A stretch of 38,838 bases of DNA from Pseudomonas sp. GL-B-19 (GCF_019956415.1 NZ_JAHBDK010000052.1:1-38838), one strand, 5' to 3'. Numbered from the stretch's first letter, positions 27,392 to 35,651 are shown. Notes: generated by a model from the letters alone, not told the origin. Translations and numbers: made by a program.

Positions 27392-27932
27392 TTTGGTCTC
27401 GATGTGTGGTCGGTTGAAGATGGTGGGACGAAGGCTCGACAACTGCGTTGTGTACGTCACGTTCAAGCAATCGCAACGTCGGCTTGCCTGTTGTTTCCAG
27501 GGGCAACACCTCTTCACGACCGTCCCGCCACAAAACCGCCTGCGCCACTTCGACGCGGCGCAATACGCTGCCGCCCGGCAAGGTGTCTCCCACCTGGTAG
27601 GTACGCTGACCTTCGGCACCCGCGAGCAACGCGCGCGAGTCTCCCGCGCTTGAGACAAAGCTGGCCCTCAGCACCAGTGCTTCGGTGCTGCGGGCCGGGG
27701 TGTCCTGTCCAGCCAGGCCAAGCACGGCCGCAATTGCACGGGGATTGAACGCCTGATGCTCACCGCGTGCCGGGGCAGGGGGGGAAGGCAGGTTTTCCAC
27801 CTTGGGTAAGGTGTTGCGCCAGGCCCGCTCTTGCCAAAGCAATACACTTGCATAGCTCAACGGCAGAACCAGCAATGCCGTTCTGAAAAGTCTTGGGAGC
27901 AAACCCGGGATTGCCGTAAATGAAAAACTCAA
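27384..27932 (-). CDS. gspC: Type II secretion protein GspC (short form)
   Basis: This 182-aa protein has an N-terminal membrane anchor (LFRTALLVLPLSYASVLLW), a Pro-rich linker and one homology region (VLRASFVSSAGDSRALLAG, then TYQVGDTLPGGSVLRRVE), which docks on the GspD N0 domain. The C-terminus is short and polar, with no PDZ domain. The only in-frame start I can support is TTG at 27932, because a stop lies five codons upstream. It is the first gene of the gsp run, 169 bp after the LPMO gene, and I see no strong terminator in that gap. Confidence 0.85.
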   Translation of the reverse strand: MSFSFTAIPGLLPRLFRTALLVLPLSYASVLLWQERAWRNTLPKVENLPSPPAPARGEHQAFNPRAIAAVLGLAGQDTPARSTEALVLRASFVSSAGDSRALLAGAEGQRTYQVGDTLPGGSVLRRVEVAQAVLWRDGREEVLPLETTGKPTLRLLERDVHNAVVEPSSHHLQPTTHRDQSD

Positions 27933-28101
27933 GCGCCATTCAACTCAGAAAAAATGCGATGGAATTTCCGGGCGCGGTTGATGACCGCCGCAGGAGCGTC
28001 GGCTCAAAACGACACTCGATTGACGCGGCTTGCCGGTTTTTCAAACAGCCGTTGTGAAGCCGACAGCCCGCAAAGGTTGTCCGGCCTCACGTTGGATGGA
28101 G

Positions 28102-29589
28102 TTACCGGGCGATCCAGGCATCCGGCCAGTTGGAGCCTATCCCCGGCTCATACTGGTTGGCATTCGGGTTATAGATCTTGCACCAGCCCTCATAAGGGAA
28201 CGGTTTACACTCATAGACCTTGCCGTCTTTTGGCTGCAGCACCTTAGTGCCTGCTCTGTAGCTGGCTAGTTCGTTCGGGAACTCGAATTCATAATCGCCA
28301 CTACCTGCTTCTCCGGTCATTTCAATGCGTTTGACGTCCTGAAGATTGACCCGGCCATCGTCACTGCGGCCCACCAGCAATACCTGGTGTGTACCTGGCG
28401 AGCTGATCACAGGAACACTGAACGATGCTGTCGTAGCGTTGACCCGTTGGTTTGCTTCACCCACTTGCTTGTTGTTGGCATCCAGTACGGTTGCTACAAC
28501 GTTGAGTTCGCGGTTGGACATCACGGTGAAGTCGACATTGGCCTTGCCTTTGTCTAGTTCGTACTCAGTCGCGATGTTATGAAAGTGCAGATAGGCGTCC
28601 GGGTCGCCCACCAGAACCGTTTGCATCTGGTAGCTGGTGACGCCACTTTCGGCTTTGGCGTACAAGGTGTTGGTGCCTTTGACAGGCGCGATATTGCCTT
28701 CACTATCACGCACACCGGCACGGATCAGTGTCTGGGTCGCATTGACCTTTTCAGCCAGTTTGAATGACCAGTTCTGTGCAACGCCGTCTTCAGCTGTTTC
28801 GATACGGATGCCCACGCTGTATTCAGGGCTCTCGGTACCGCCAATGAAGGCTCGCGCCTTGACTTGATCACCGACTTGCAGGGGTTGGTTGGGTGTGATG
28901 TTGCCCACACTGTTCCAGCCATCGGCAGGTCCATCTGGGCCGCCATCCGCGATGATGTTTACATCCACTGCCTTGTGGAAGGCCATGGCCGTGTCATCAA
29001 CTGTCCACAGACCCAGAATGACATGGTGTCCGCTACGGTCGGCAGGAACCACGCAGGTATGCTTTTCCTTGCCCGGGCCTGAGCCGCCTACCGCACCGTT
29101 AATCGGTGGGAGGCCATTGCCTTGGACGGTGCAAAATGGAGCGGCGTCAAAAGCCGAACGCTTGAGTGGTTCGTTCGGATTCCAGCCGGTTCGGGTGATG
29201 AAGTATTCCCAGCGAGTCGTTTTATGGCCCGCGGTGTAGTACCAGGCAAACTTGATGGTGCGATCTTTGATTTCGTTCAGATGCCAGCGACTGGCTGTTT
29301 GAATGTCCATTTCAGAGAATGACGGGTTACCGGCGCTGGGGATCTTTCCATCGGCAGGGCCCAAGCCTGGAAAACCTTTGGTGCCCTCACCGACGCTGTG
29401 AGGCTCGTATTGTGCTGCCCCGCAATTGGTATTTAAGCCGAGTGACGGAATGCAGGAATAGGCGCGCTCTGGAGGGTCGGTGATGTAACCGTGAGCGGCC
29501 GCTTGTTGAGACGTCAGTAAGGTGCTCAGCAGCGCTACTGAAAATGCACACCGTAAAAGTAGTCCGTTCGGTAACAATTTGTCTTTCAT
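28102..29589 (-). CDS. AA10 lytic polysaccharide monooxygenase, CbpD/GbpA-like chitin-binding protein
   Basis: This 495-aa secreted protein has a Sec signal peptide ending QQAAA^HGYITDPPERAY. His33 becomes the mature N-terminal His of the copper histidine brace, and His122 (YYTAGHKTTRW) is the probable second ligand. The AA10 catalytic domain spans about 33-215. A GbpA/CbpD-type linker module follows (about 225-420). A C-terminal CBM73-like chitin-binding module (about 435-495) has paired Cys and Trp residues (YECKPFPYEGWCKIYNP). It should oxidatively cleave chitin or act as a chitin adhesin, and is probably the T2SS substrate. AGGAG precedes the ATG. It is close to P. aeruginosa CbpD/CbpE in architecture. 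Confidence 0.93.
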   Translation of the reverse strand: MKDKLLPNGLLLRCAFSVALLSTLLTSQQAAAHGYITDPPERAYSCIPSLGLNTNCGAAQYEPHSVGEGTKGFPGLGPADGKIPSAGNPSFSEMDIQTASRWHLNEIKDRTIKFAWYYTAGHKTTRWEYFITRTGWNPNEPLKRSAFDAAPFCTVQGNGLPPINGAVGGSGPGKEKHTCVVPADRSGHHVILGLWTVDDTAMAFHKAVDVNIIADGGPDGPADGWNSVGNITPNQPLQVGDQVKARAFIGGTESPEYSVGIRIETAEDGVAQNWSFKLAEKVNATQTLIRAGVRDSEGNIAPVKGTNTLYAKAESGVTSYQMQTVLVGDPDAYLHFHNIATEYELDKGKANVDFTVMSNRELNVVATVLDANNKQVGEANQRVNATTASFSVPVISSPGTHQVLLVGRSDDGRVNLQDVKRIEMTGEAGSGDYEFEFPNELASYRAGTKVLQPKDGKVYECKPFPYEGWCKIYNPNANQYEPGIGSNWPDAWIAR

Positions 29590-29689
29590 TGGTAGCTCCT
29601 GCTTGGTGCAATTTATTAGGCTCTGAGTGCACTGGACTACGTTTCAGAACGCGAGTCCCATCCTTTTGGTACCACTGAACGGCGCACAT

Positions 29690-29727
29690 CACGGCATTAA
29701 TAGTTGTGAAAAATGCTCTGTGCGCCG
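29690..29727 (-). promoter_or_regulatory. 9-bp inverted repeat upstream of the LPMO gene
   Basis: CGGCGCACA and TGTGCGCCG are perfect inverted arms with a 20-bp AT-rich spacer. They lie about 100 bp upstream of the LPMO start and 97 bp beyond the end of the ToxS-like gene. This could be an operator, a leader hairpin or the end of the regulator transcript. No T tract follows on the minus strand. Confidence 0.45.
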
Positions 29728-29823
29728 AGGTGATAAGCGAAGAGGCGTGACAGTTGGAATGCTCAGGTCGCCGCCTTGTATCAGTCCGGAGTCAAGTTGC
29801 TGGAGAGTCAGGTGGTGAGGGTT

Positions 29824-30282
29824 CTAGTGTGCCAATCCAAAACATCGCAGTTTTTGAAGCTCGACTATATAGGCGCAGAAATTGTCGGGTCGGGTGGGCA
29901 GCCTGTAAAACGTGAGCGGCATGTTTTCCTTTGCATAATAAGCTTGGTTATAGGCCAACTGACTGTGGGCATATTTTTTTGATGCCCTGTTCAGGCTCTG
30001 GTTTTTAGAGAGGGTGGTTAAAAAGAAACTACCCCGGAAAGTGCTTTTGATCCCAAGCGGCGTAATGTGAGATGTGCTGTCGATTTGTTGAAAATCGTAA
30101 ACATTATTTTTCTGGAATTGTAAGCGCGCGTTTTGGGATATCGATTCACCGTTTTCGAACAAGACGATGCCTTGGGAGAAATAAGGTCCGTAGAGGTGAT
30201 GCCGCTCAAGGGTGGAATACACAAGGTGAGCGAGCGTCAGCAGCAGTGCCACGATGAAGAGCGATAAATCTGAGCGGATCAT
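29824..30282 (-). CDS. ToxS-like periplasmic accessory protein (pair 1)
   Basis: This 152-aa protein has an N-terminal membrane helix (LSLFIVALLLTLAHLVYS) and a periplasmic domain ending NFCAYIVELQKLRCFGLAH, with Cys136 and Cys147. The same Cys-x10-Cys and RCFG ending occurs in the paralogue at 31536. It overlaps the ToxR-like gene by 4 bp (ATGA). By analogy with ToxS or PsaF it should stabilise or activate its partner in the periplasm. Family membership is judged from architecture and pairing, not from strong sequence identity. Confidence 0.7.
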   Translation of the reverse strand: MIRSDLSLFIVALLLTLAHLVYSTLERHHLYGPYFSQGIVLFENGESISQNARLQFQKNNVYDFQQIDSTSHITPLGIKSTFRGSFFLTTLSKNQSLNRASKKYAHSQLAYNQAYYAKENMPLTFYRLPTRPDNFCAYIVELQKLRCFGLAH

Positions 30283-31175
30283 TTTACACAGGCCAATAGT
30301 TGATGATCATTGATTTTTGTTATTTGGGAATGGTGCATAAGGATGGTAGAAACACTGCCGTATTGATTGATGCAAATGACATCGAAATAATTGTACATGC
30401 GGTTAAATAATAATGTGATGGGCGCTCCTGAAATTGCCAGTAACCTATCCCGCAAGGGGCTGATTTCAGTGTATAGAGTTGCAAGTTTTTCGTTGTCAGG
30501 AGCCGTATACAGAAGGCTTTTATTGCCGATGTGTTCAGTGCTAACGGCCAGTCCAGGCTGCACAAGCAGAGTAAGATTGGAACGCCAAACGAGGGTCGCG
30601 AACAGGAATGCAATAAGTAATAAAAGAAAAATACGGCGACTCTTAACTATGCATTGCATGAGGGCAGTACGCTCGCCTGAGGGGGAGGCAGCAATAGTCG
30701 GTGCCAGATTTATATCGTGCTGGAATGCAGGCCGCTCTTCGGGAGGAATTAGAAAACGAGAGTTGAGTTGATACCCACGACGAGGCATGGTCTGTATGAT
30801 TTCTTTGGCCACTTCATCACTCAGATGCTCTCTTATGCTGGAAATGGCTTGATTCAGGCTGCTTTGAGTGACAACGCGCCCAGGCCAGGCATAGGCCAGG
30901 ATATCTTCTCGGGCGACAATAGTATTAGCCCTTGTAATTAACAATTCCAGCAGGCGGGAAGAGGAAAAGCTAAGCTCCACTTTGGAGGTCAGCTGTTCTC
31001 CAAAGAAAAATGTTAGTAACTGACAGGTAGGCTCGAAGTGAACATAATGTTCTGGCTTTGCGCAGCGAATGACATGGCAGCCAGGAGGGGGTGGAATCGT
31101 GCGTGTATTTACAGTATCAACGCTCTGAGGCGATTCTTTAGAAAGGCGGGGTTCTTGTATGTCTGTGGAAGTCAT
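30279..31175 (-). CDS. ToxR/CadC-type membrane-bound transcription regulator (pair 1)
   Basis: This 298-aa protein has a cytoplasmic OmpR-type winged helix (about 50-143; SSRLLELLITRANTIVARED, then WPGRVVTQSSLNQAISSIRE and QTMPRRGYQLN). A linker leads to a membrane helix (RRIFLLLLIAFLFATLVW, about 181-198). The periplasmic domain of about 100 residues carries Cys268 and Cys296. There is no receiver domain, so it is a one-component sensor like ToxR of Vibrio. The genes downstream are its ToxS-like partner and the LPMO-gsp block, the likely targets. It is a paralogue of the gene at 32012. Confidence 0.88.
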   Translation of the reverse strand: MTSTDIQEPRLSKESPQSVDTVNTRTIPPPPGCHVIRCAKPEHYVHFEPTCQLLTFFFGEQLTSKVELSFSSSRLLELLITRANTIVAREDILAYAWPGRVVTQSSLNQAISSIREHLSDEVAKEIIQTMPRRGYQLNSRFLIPPEERPAFQHDINLAPTIAASPSGERTALMQCIVKSRRIFLLLLIAFLFATLVWRSNLTLLVQPGLAVSTEHIGNKSLLYTAPDNEKLATLYTEISPLRDRLLAISGAPITLLFNRMYNYFDVICINQYGSVSTILMHHSQITKINDHQLLACVK

Positions 31176-31535
31176 GTTTTTGCCTTAAAGATACGCAAGG
31201 TAAAAATAGCATCCAATAAATGATGCAGTCGCTAATATCTGAAGGAGGTGAGGGTGAGGGGCATCCTCTCTTCGAGGCCGAACACGCGCACTCAACACCT
31301 GCTTGAGCATCTGCTTGATAGGTCCTGTAGGAACTATCAAGCAGATGCCTCCAAACGCGAAGTCAATAGATGTCAATTCACATCAATTCACGATTTTTTC
31401 CTGAAAAAAAGCTCGCATTTTCCGCTCTTCACTCTCTGAACTACAGCAGTCTCTTGATTTTTGTCAGCGGGACTAACCCATTCTTCACGAGATCCATTCG
31501 CAGAGGTTGTAGAAACCTGGCTGGAAGTCATCGCT
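31176..31535. other. Intergenic region between the two ToxR/S-like pairs
   Basis: This 360-bp stretch separates the end of pair 2 from the start of pair 1. It contains the long inverted repeat at 31307-31348 and presumably the pair 1 promoter. I see no credible coding frame. Confidence 0.6.
31307..31348. promoter_or_regulatory. Long near-perfect inverted repeat
   Basis: The arms GCATCTGCTTGATAG (31307-31321) and CTATCAAGCAGATGC (31334-31348) are perfect complements over 15 bp. The 12-nt centre contains a further TCCT/AGGA pairing. The result is a 20-bp stem with one mismatch and a 2-nt loop. It lies 132-173 bp upstream of the pair 1 regulator start. It lacks a T tract on either side, so an operator or recombination-related palindrome is as likely as a terminator. 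Confidence 0.85.
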
Positions 31536-32015
31536 TCACGGGTGAAGTTCGCGGGAACGATTCTGGCCGAAACATCTAACTTTATTTAGCTCCTTAATGT
31601 AAAAACATAATGTATCTTTGTCATGAGGGAGCGTATAGAGGGTCAGGAGGGTTCCGGGCTTACTGTTGTAGGCATTATTAAATACAATGTCTTCGTCGCT
31701 GTAGCTTGGGGGGGCTGTTACTTTTGAAGAGTTGGAAGAAATGTTTTTCAGCTTTAAATTTCCCGCTATATGAGCGTCTACGTCCCTGAAATAATCCTGA
31801 TACCAGGCACCTACCTGGATGTACTCATAAAGGCTGTTGCTTTTTAGTTGCATTCGAATGCTGACAGGGGTGCTGCTGCCATCGCTCATCAGAAACAGTC
31901 CGGTAGAAAAATAGGCGCCACTAGTTGGGTGTGCCCGTCCTAGAAATGAATACCCTGCATGGGCAACTCCGAAGGTGACTATCAAGACACTCAGTACGCT
32001 GTTCAGTCTGATCAT
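31536..32015 (-). CDS. ToxS-like periplasmic accessory protein (pair 2)
   Basis: I start this at ATG 32015 (159 aa), which overlaps the regulator stop as ATGA exactly as in pair 1. It gives MIRLNSVLSVLIVTFG, matching the MIRSDLS start of the paralogue. An ATG nine bases upstream is possible. After the membrane helix the periplasmic domain ends LCFYIKELNKVRCFG, with Cys137 and Cys148 spaced as in pair 1. Its role is presumably to assist the membrane regulator encoded upstream. Confidence 0.7.
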   Translation of the reverse strand: MIRLNSVLSVLIVTFGVAHAGYSFLGRAHPTSGAYFSTGLFLMSDGSSTPVSIRMQLKSNSLYEYIQVGAWYQDYFRDVDAHIAGNLKLKNISSNSSKVTAPPSYSDEDIVFNNAYNSKPGTLLTLYTLPHDKDTLCFYIKELNKVRCFGQNRSRELHP

Positions 32016-32860
32016 TGCAGGCACTCCCGCAATTGTTGATCATTTACGGTCGCCAGTTGGGTGCGGTAAACGGTTATGAATTTTGTTACGCCTTGATGGA
32101 TACAGGTGATGTCATAGTAGTCTTGTGTGCGGTTGAACACGAGAGTTCCAGGGCGACTTGAAAAAAGTACAAGACGCTCGCGTATTTTTGATAGGTCATT
32201 CTGGAGTGATTCTAAAGAACTCAGGTTGGGAGCCGTATAAATCAGACGTTGATTGTTTTCTTGTTGCGTATCGATGACAAGATTAGGTTGAAGCAGCAGA
32301 TCCCAATCAACACGCCAAAGCAGGGTGCTTAGCATCAATGCCGTGATTGTCACCAAAAACAACCTGACTGGCCTCTGCCAGTGTTCAGGCAAGGCATCCC
32401 ATTTGGAGTGCAGGTGGGTGTTATTTTCAATAACAGTCGGTGTGTCACCACAGTCGTCGCCCGTCTCTGAAAGCTCTACTGCAGCAGTAAGAAAGCTTGA
32501 GTTGAAGACATAACCGCGGCGAGGAATGGTCTGGATGATTTCTTTGTTTTGTTCATCCCCGAGTAGTTCTCGTAATCGTGAAATTGCTTGATTAAGGCTA
32601 CTTTGTGTGACGACACGCTCTGGCCATGCGTACTCAAGTATTTCGTTGCGAGTGACAACAACATCAGCGTTTCTCACCATCAACTCGAGTAATCGACTGG
32701 GGGAAAACCCTAACTCAACCTGATATTTTGAGGTTCCTTCGATCAAGGAAATCTGCTGGCGTTGAGGAAAAAAAATTGCTGATCGCCCTCGTTGTGAGCA
32801 TCTGATGGTGTAGCTAAAGAATGGACCACTTTGCGTGGTAGTACTCGTCAGGGTATCCAT
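32012..32860 (-). CDS. ToxR/CadC-type membrane-bound transcription regulator (pair 2)
   Basis: This 282-aa paralogue of the gene at 30279 has the same layout: winged helix (about 35-125; SPSRLLELMVRNADVVVTR, then WPERVVTQSSLNQAISRLRE and QTIPRRGYVFN), membrane helix (about 164-182) and a periplasmic domain with Cys253 and Cys280. Shared signatures after the membrane helix are LLWR..W.LLLQP.L and RLIYTAPN. The recognition-helix region is almost identical to that of pair 1, suggesting overlapping DNA targets, while the periplasmic sensor parts differ more. Confidence 0.88.
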   Translation of the reverse strand: MDTLTSTTTQSGPFFSYTIRCSQRGRSAIFFPQRQQISLIEGTSKYQVELGFSPSRLLELMVRNADVVVTRNEILEYAWPERVVTQSSLNQAISRLRELLGDEQNKEIIQTIPRRGYVFNSSFLTAAVELSETGDDCGDTPTVIENNTHLHSKWDALPEHWQRPVRLFLVTITALMLSTLLWRVDWDLLLQPNLVIDTQQENNQRLIYTAPNLSSLESLQNDLSKIRERLVLFSSRPGTLVFNRTQDYYDITCIHQGVTKFITVYRTQLATVNDQQLRECLQ

Positions 32861-33152
32861 GATGCATCCGTGATTTCTTGCAGTTGGAGGTGTTTGGTTG
32901 AGACGTGTATATAGTTGATTTATTTGAAAAATTGGCAGGTCGTGAACGAGGCGTCCTATCAGTATGATTGCACGTCCGGATCCAGTCCGTCACGCGAGCG
33001 GAGTCGAGTCTGTGAAAGGGCGCCGGACCCTGGCACTCAGAGTCGTGATCACTATCAGGTGGGCTGCAAATCACAATTATTGAGAAGTTTTGACTTTGTA
33101 AATTCAGGTTGGCAGGCAAGATGCTGCGCTTCGAGTTGACTTGGGCGAGCCT
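32861..33152. other. Intergenic region between the regulator and the pqiA fragment
   Basis: This 292-bp stretch presumably holds the leftward promoter of the pair 2 regulator. Short imperfect palindromes are present (around 33045-33060), but nothing I can name. I see no gene. Confidence 0.5.
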
Positions 33153-33447
33153 GTGTCTACCTACACAGTCTGGATTATTTGTGAGCGCTGCGATGGCGTA
33201 TACAAGCCGGCACCGCTGACCTGGAATCAGGTCGCACGCTGTGTTCGATGTGCGGCGGTACTGGATCGAGGCAGTCGGCTCAGTCTGCAACAACATTTGG
33301 CGCTGACGATCGGTGCCGGTCTGCTTTTTGTGTTAGCTAACGCCTTCCCCGTCATCTCCATCAGCCTGCAAGACCTGACTCATCAGGCGACGTTATAGGA
33401 CTCCGTACAGTCCTTGGCACAGGGGGCGGTAGGTATCATCGCCATGC
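33153..33447 (+). pseudogene. PqiA-family (paraquat-inducible protein A) N-terminal fragment
   Basis: Translation from a GTG at 33153 gives two zinc-ribbon-like Cys pairs (CERCDGVYKPAPLTW, then CVRCAAVL) and the first membrane helix (LTIGAGLLFVLANAFPVISI). Then comes LTHQATL followed by TAG at 33396. Past the stop the same frame still reads DSVQSLAQGAVGIIA, the usual PqiA continuation, where Trp would be expected at the stop (TGG to TAG). Homology then ends. The gene is therefore both nonsense-mutated and truncated, and the other pqi genes are absent. Confidence 0.8.
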
Positions 33448-33584
33448 GGCAGGGTATGTCGAGTAATCCGGCAGGCTTGAAGATGATTTCGGACTATGAA
33501 TTATCGTGAATTAATAGTTACAAATTGTTCGTTTCGCAGCGTCCTGCTTGATAGTCGGTCTACGCCTCTTGGGAGTAAAGACCT

Positions 33585-34367
33585 TTGAAACATCGATCAC
33601 TTCTAAAAAATAGAAAAACAGTGATTGCGGCGCTCGTGTTGCATGAGGTACGTGCGCGCGTCAATGAGCGACGTATGAGAGGTATCTGGATTCTGCTTGA
33701 ACCGGTTTGTCATTTAGTGTTGTTCACTCATTTATTTGCACAGAACGGTGGACAAACAGTTGTAGGCATCGATTTTTCCATCTTTGTATTGGCAGGGTTG
33801 GTGCCGTTCTTGCTTTTTCGAAATATCGTCCTGCGTCTGATGGGAAGCACCTGCGCCAAGCGGGCATCGTTTGCCAATAGGCAGATCAATCCGCTGAATA
33901 TCCTGATAGCTCGAACGTTAGTCGAAACGTTTTTCGCCATCGTCGTGTACATCATTCTGGTGCTGATTTTTGCTGGATATGGTTTTGACGTGTCCATCAA
34001 GGCACCTGTCGAATGGCTATTGATTATCATTCTTGGGTTGTTGTTTTCCTTCGGGTTGGGTGTAGTGCTGGCGTCGCTTAACCATGCGAGCCCCGGGATC
34101 AACGTGTGTGTCCGAACGATGTTCTTTCCGCTGTATTTCATTTCGGGTGTGCTGGTTCCCGCGGTTTATATTCCGAACGCCATGTTGCCGATATTGCTAC
34201 TGAATCCGTTTTTACACCTGGAGGAGTTGATTCGTTCGCAGGTGTTTTCTGATTACGAACCTGTAGAAGGAGTTTCGGTTGAATACGTCATGGTGATGGC
34301 TTTAGTCCTACTGTTCGTTTCGATTAGCGTTTACCGGCGTCGTCGACAAATCCATATCAAGCTCTAA
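33585..34367 (+). CDS. ABC-2 type polysaccharide export permease (KpsM/Wzm-like), orphan
   Basis: This 260-aa protein has six predicted membrane segments (for example FVLAGLVPFLLFRNIVLRLM, then VETFFAIVVYIILVLIFAGY, then LLIIILGLLFSFGLGVVLAS). The N-terminal amphipathic stretch and the RMRGIWILLEPV motif are typical of ABC-2 permeases for capsule or O-antigen export. The likely start is TTG at 33585 with GGGAG about 9 nt upstream. No ATP-binding partner or glycosyltransferase is adjacent. The upstream neighbour is a pseudogene, so the transporter may be a relic or may use an ATPase encoded elsewhere. Confidence 0.82.
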   Translation: MKHRSLLKNRKTVIAALVLHEVRARVNERRMRGIWILLEPVCHLVLFTHLFAQNGGQTVVGIDFSIFVLAGLVPFLLFRNIVLRLMGSTCAKRASFANRQINPLNILIARTLVETFFAIVVYIILVLIFAGYGFDVSIKAPVEWLLIIILGLLFSFGLGVVLASLNHASPGINVCVRTMFFPLYFISGVLVPAVYIPNAMLPILLLNPFLHLEELIRSQVFSDYEPVEGVSVEYVMVMALVLLFVSISVYRRRRQIHIKL

Positions 34368-34547
34368 TTTCATAGTTTTTGATTTCCATCATTGTCCGTA
34401 CCAAAGCATAAATATTCGCCAACATCCGGGCGGTGTTTATGCCTATGAAGAAAGGGCGCTGTAGATACTTTGCGTATCCCCCTGATTGAGCCCGCATGCT
34501 GGATTTACCGATCTCACAACGTTGTTGTCAGCTACTGGAGCTTATGA

Positions 34548-35651
34548 ATGCCGCCCGCGACCATTTCCGAGAAGGCCTTGTCCCGAAATATGCTCGATGT
34601 ACTGATTCGCGCGGGGCTGCTCGCCATTATGGTGATTTTTTGCTTCCGGATTTTTAGTCCATTCATGAGTTTGATGCTGTGGTCAGTCATCCTGGCGATC
34701 ACGCTCTATCCACTGCAACGCAGTCTTCAAAGCAAGCTGGGTAGAAGTAATGGATTCACCGCGACTCTAATCGTGCTTATTGCTATAGGCGTCCTGATTG
34801 CAACTGTCTGTCTGCTGGGTCAGTCGCTTGTTGATTCGGTTGAGGGGGCCATGACGATGGTCAAAACCGGTAGCTTCCAGATTCCTCTACCGCCCGAAAC
34901 GATCGCCCACTGGCCATTGGTGGGCAAACTGCTGCATAGCGTCTGGATGCAGGCTGTCACGGACCTGCCTGACCTGATCCAAAAATACCTGCCTGAGATC
35001 AAGCACTTCACCCTATCCCTTTTAAGCGAGCTGGCAGGTGCCGGGATGGGGTTTCTCATGTTCATCGTCGCCTTGATGATCGCCGGCATCTTGATGGCGT
35101 TCGGTGAAAGCGGTGGCCGCAGTGCGGTGCAAATCGTGTCACGTATCTGTGGTCCTGCAAAAGGGCCAAAAATCACCTCGCTGTGCACCACCACGATTCG
35201 CGCAGTTGCGTTAGGTGTGATCGGTATAGCCTTCATTCAGATGCTGCTGGTGGGTGCCGGTTTCGTGGTGATGGGGGTCCCCGGCGCCGGCTTGTTAGCC
35301 CTTGTGCTGTTGCTGCTGGGTATCATGCAGTTACCCGCCACCTTGGTAACCGTTCCCGTGATCATCTACGTTTTTGCGAGTGAGGGTGCGAGTACGGTGT
35401 CCGTAGTATTTGCCATCTATGTGTTTATCGCGGGTTTGGTCGACAACGTGCTAAAGCCAATGTTGCTGGGGCGTGGCGTCGATGTACCGATGCCTGTGGT
35501 GCTGGTCGGCGCTTTGGGCGGGATGATCAGCGGCGGCATTATTGGGTTGTTTATCGGTCCTGTTCTTCTTGCAGTCAGCTATCAGTTGTTCTGGCAATGG
35601 GTGAAAGACCAGCCGCGAGATAACGTGCTGGACGACCTGGGACAGGCTTGA
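34548..35651 (+). CDS. AI-2E family transporter (PerM/YdiK-like)
   Basis: This 367-aa integral membrane protein has about eight helices and the family hallmarks: N-terminal paired helices (LLAIMVIFCFRIFSPFMSLM), a long amphipathic loop (about 105-165) and the C-terminal block VDNVLKPMLLGRGVDVPMPV with GALGGMISGGIIGLFIGPVL. Members are linked to autoinducer-2 export or Na+/H+ exchange; the substrate cannot be read here. GGAG lies upstream of the ATG. It converges with the histidine kinase gene, ending 23 bp from its stop. Confidence 0.9.
   Translation: MPPATISEKALSRNMLDVLIRAGLLAIMVIFCFRIFSPFMSLMLWSVILAITLYPLQRSLQSKLGRSNGFTATLIVLIAIGVLIATVCLLGQSLVDSVEGAMTMVKTGSFQIPLPPETIAHWPLVGKLLHSVWMQAVTDLPDLIQKYLPEIKHFTLSLLSELAGAGMGFLMFIVALMIAGILMAFGESGGRSAVQIVSRICGPAKGPKITSLCTTTIRAVALGVIGIAFIQMLLVGAGFVVMGVPGAGLLALVLLLLGIMQLPATLVTVPVIIYVFASEGASTVSVVFAIYVFIAGLVDNVLKPMLLGRGVDVPMPVVLVGALGGMISGGIIGLFIGPVLLAVSYQLFWQWVKDQPRDNVLDDLGQA

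Noticed and set aside
27392..27658. N-terminal extension of GspD by 89 codons
   Set aside because: It overlaps gspC almost fully, is Cys/Arg-rich and would bury the signal peptide. GTG 27391 fits operon spacing and secretion.
32016..32024. Upstream ATG for the pair 2 ToxS-like protein
   Set aside because: The downstream ATG recreates the ATGA overlap and the MIR start seen in the paralogous pair, so the shorter form is preferred.
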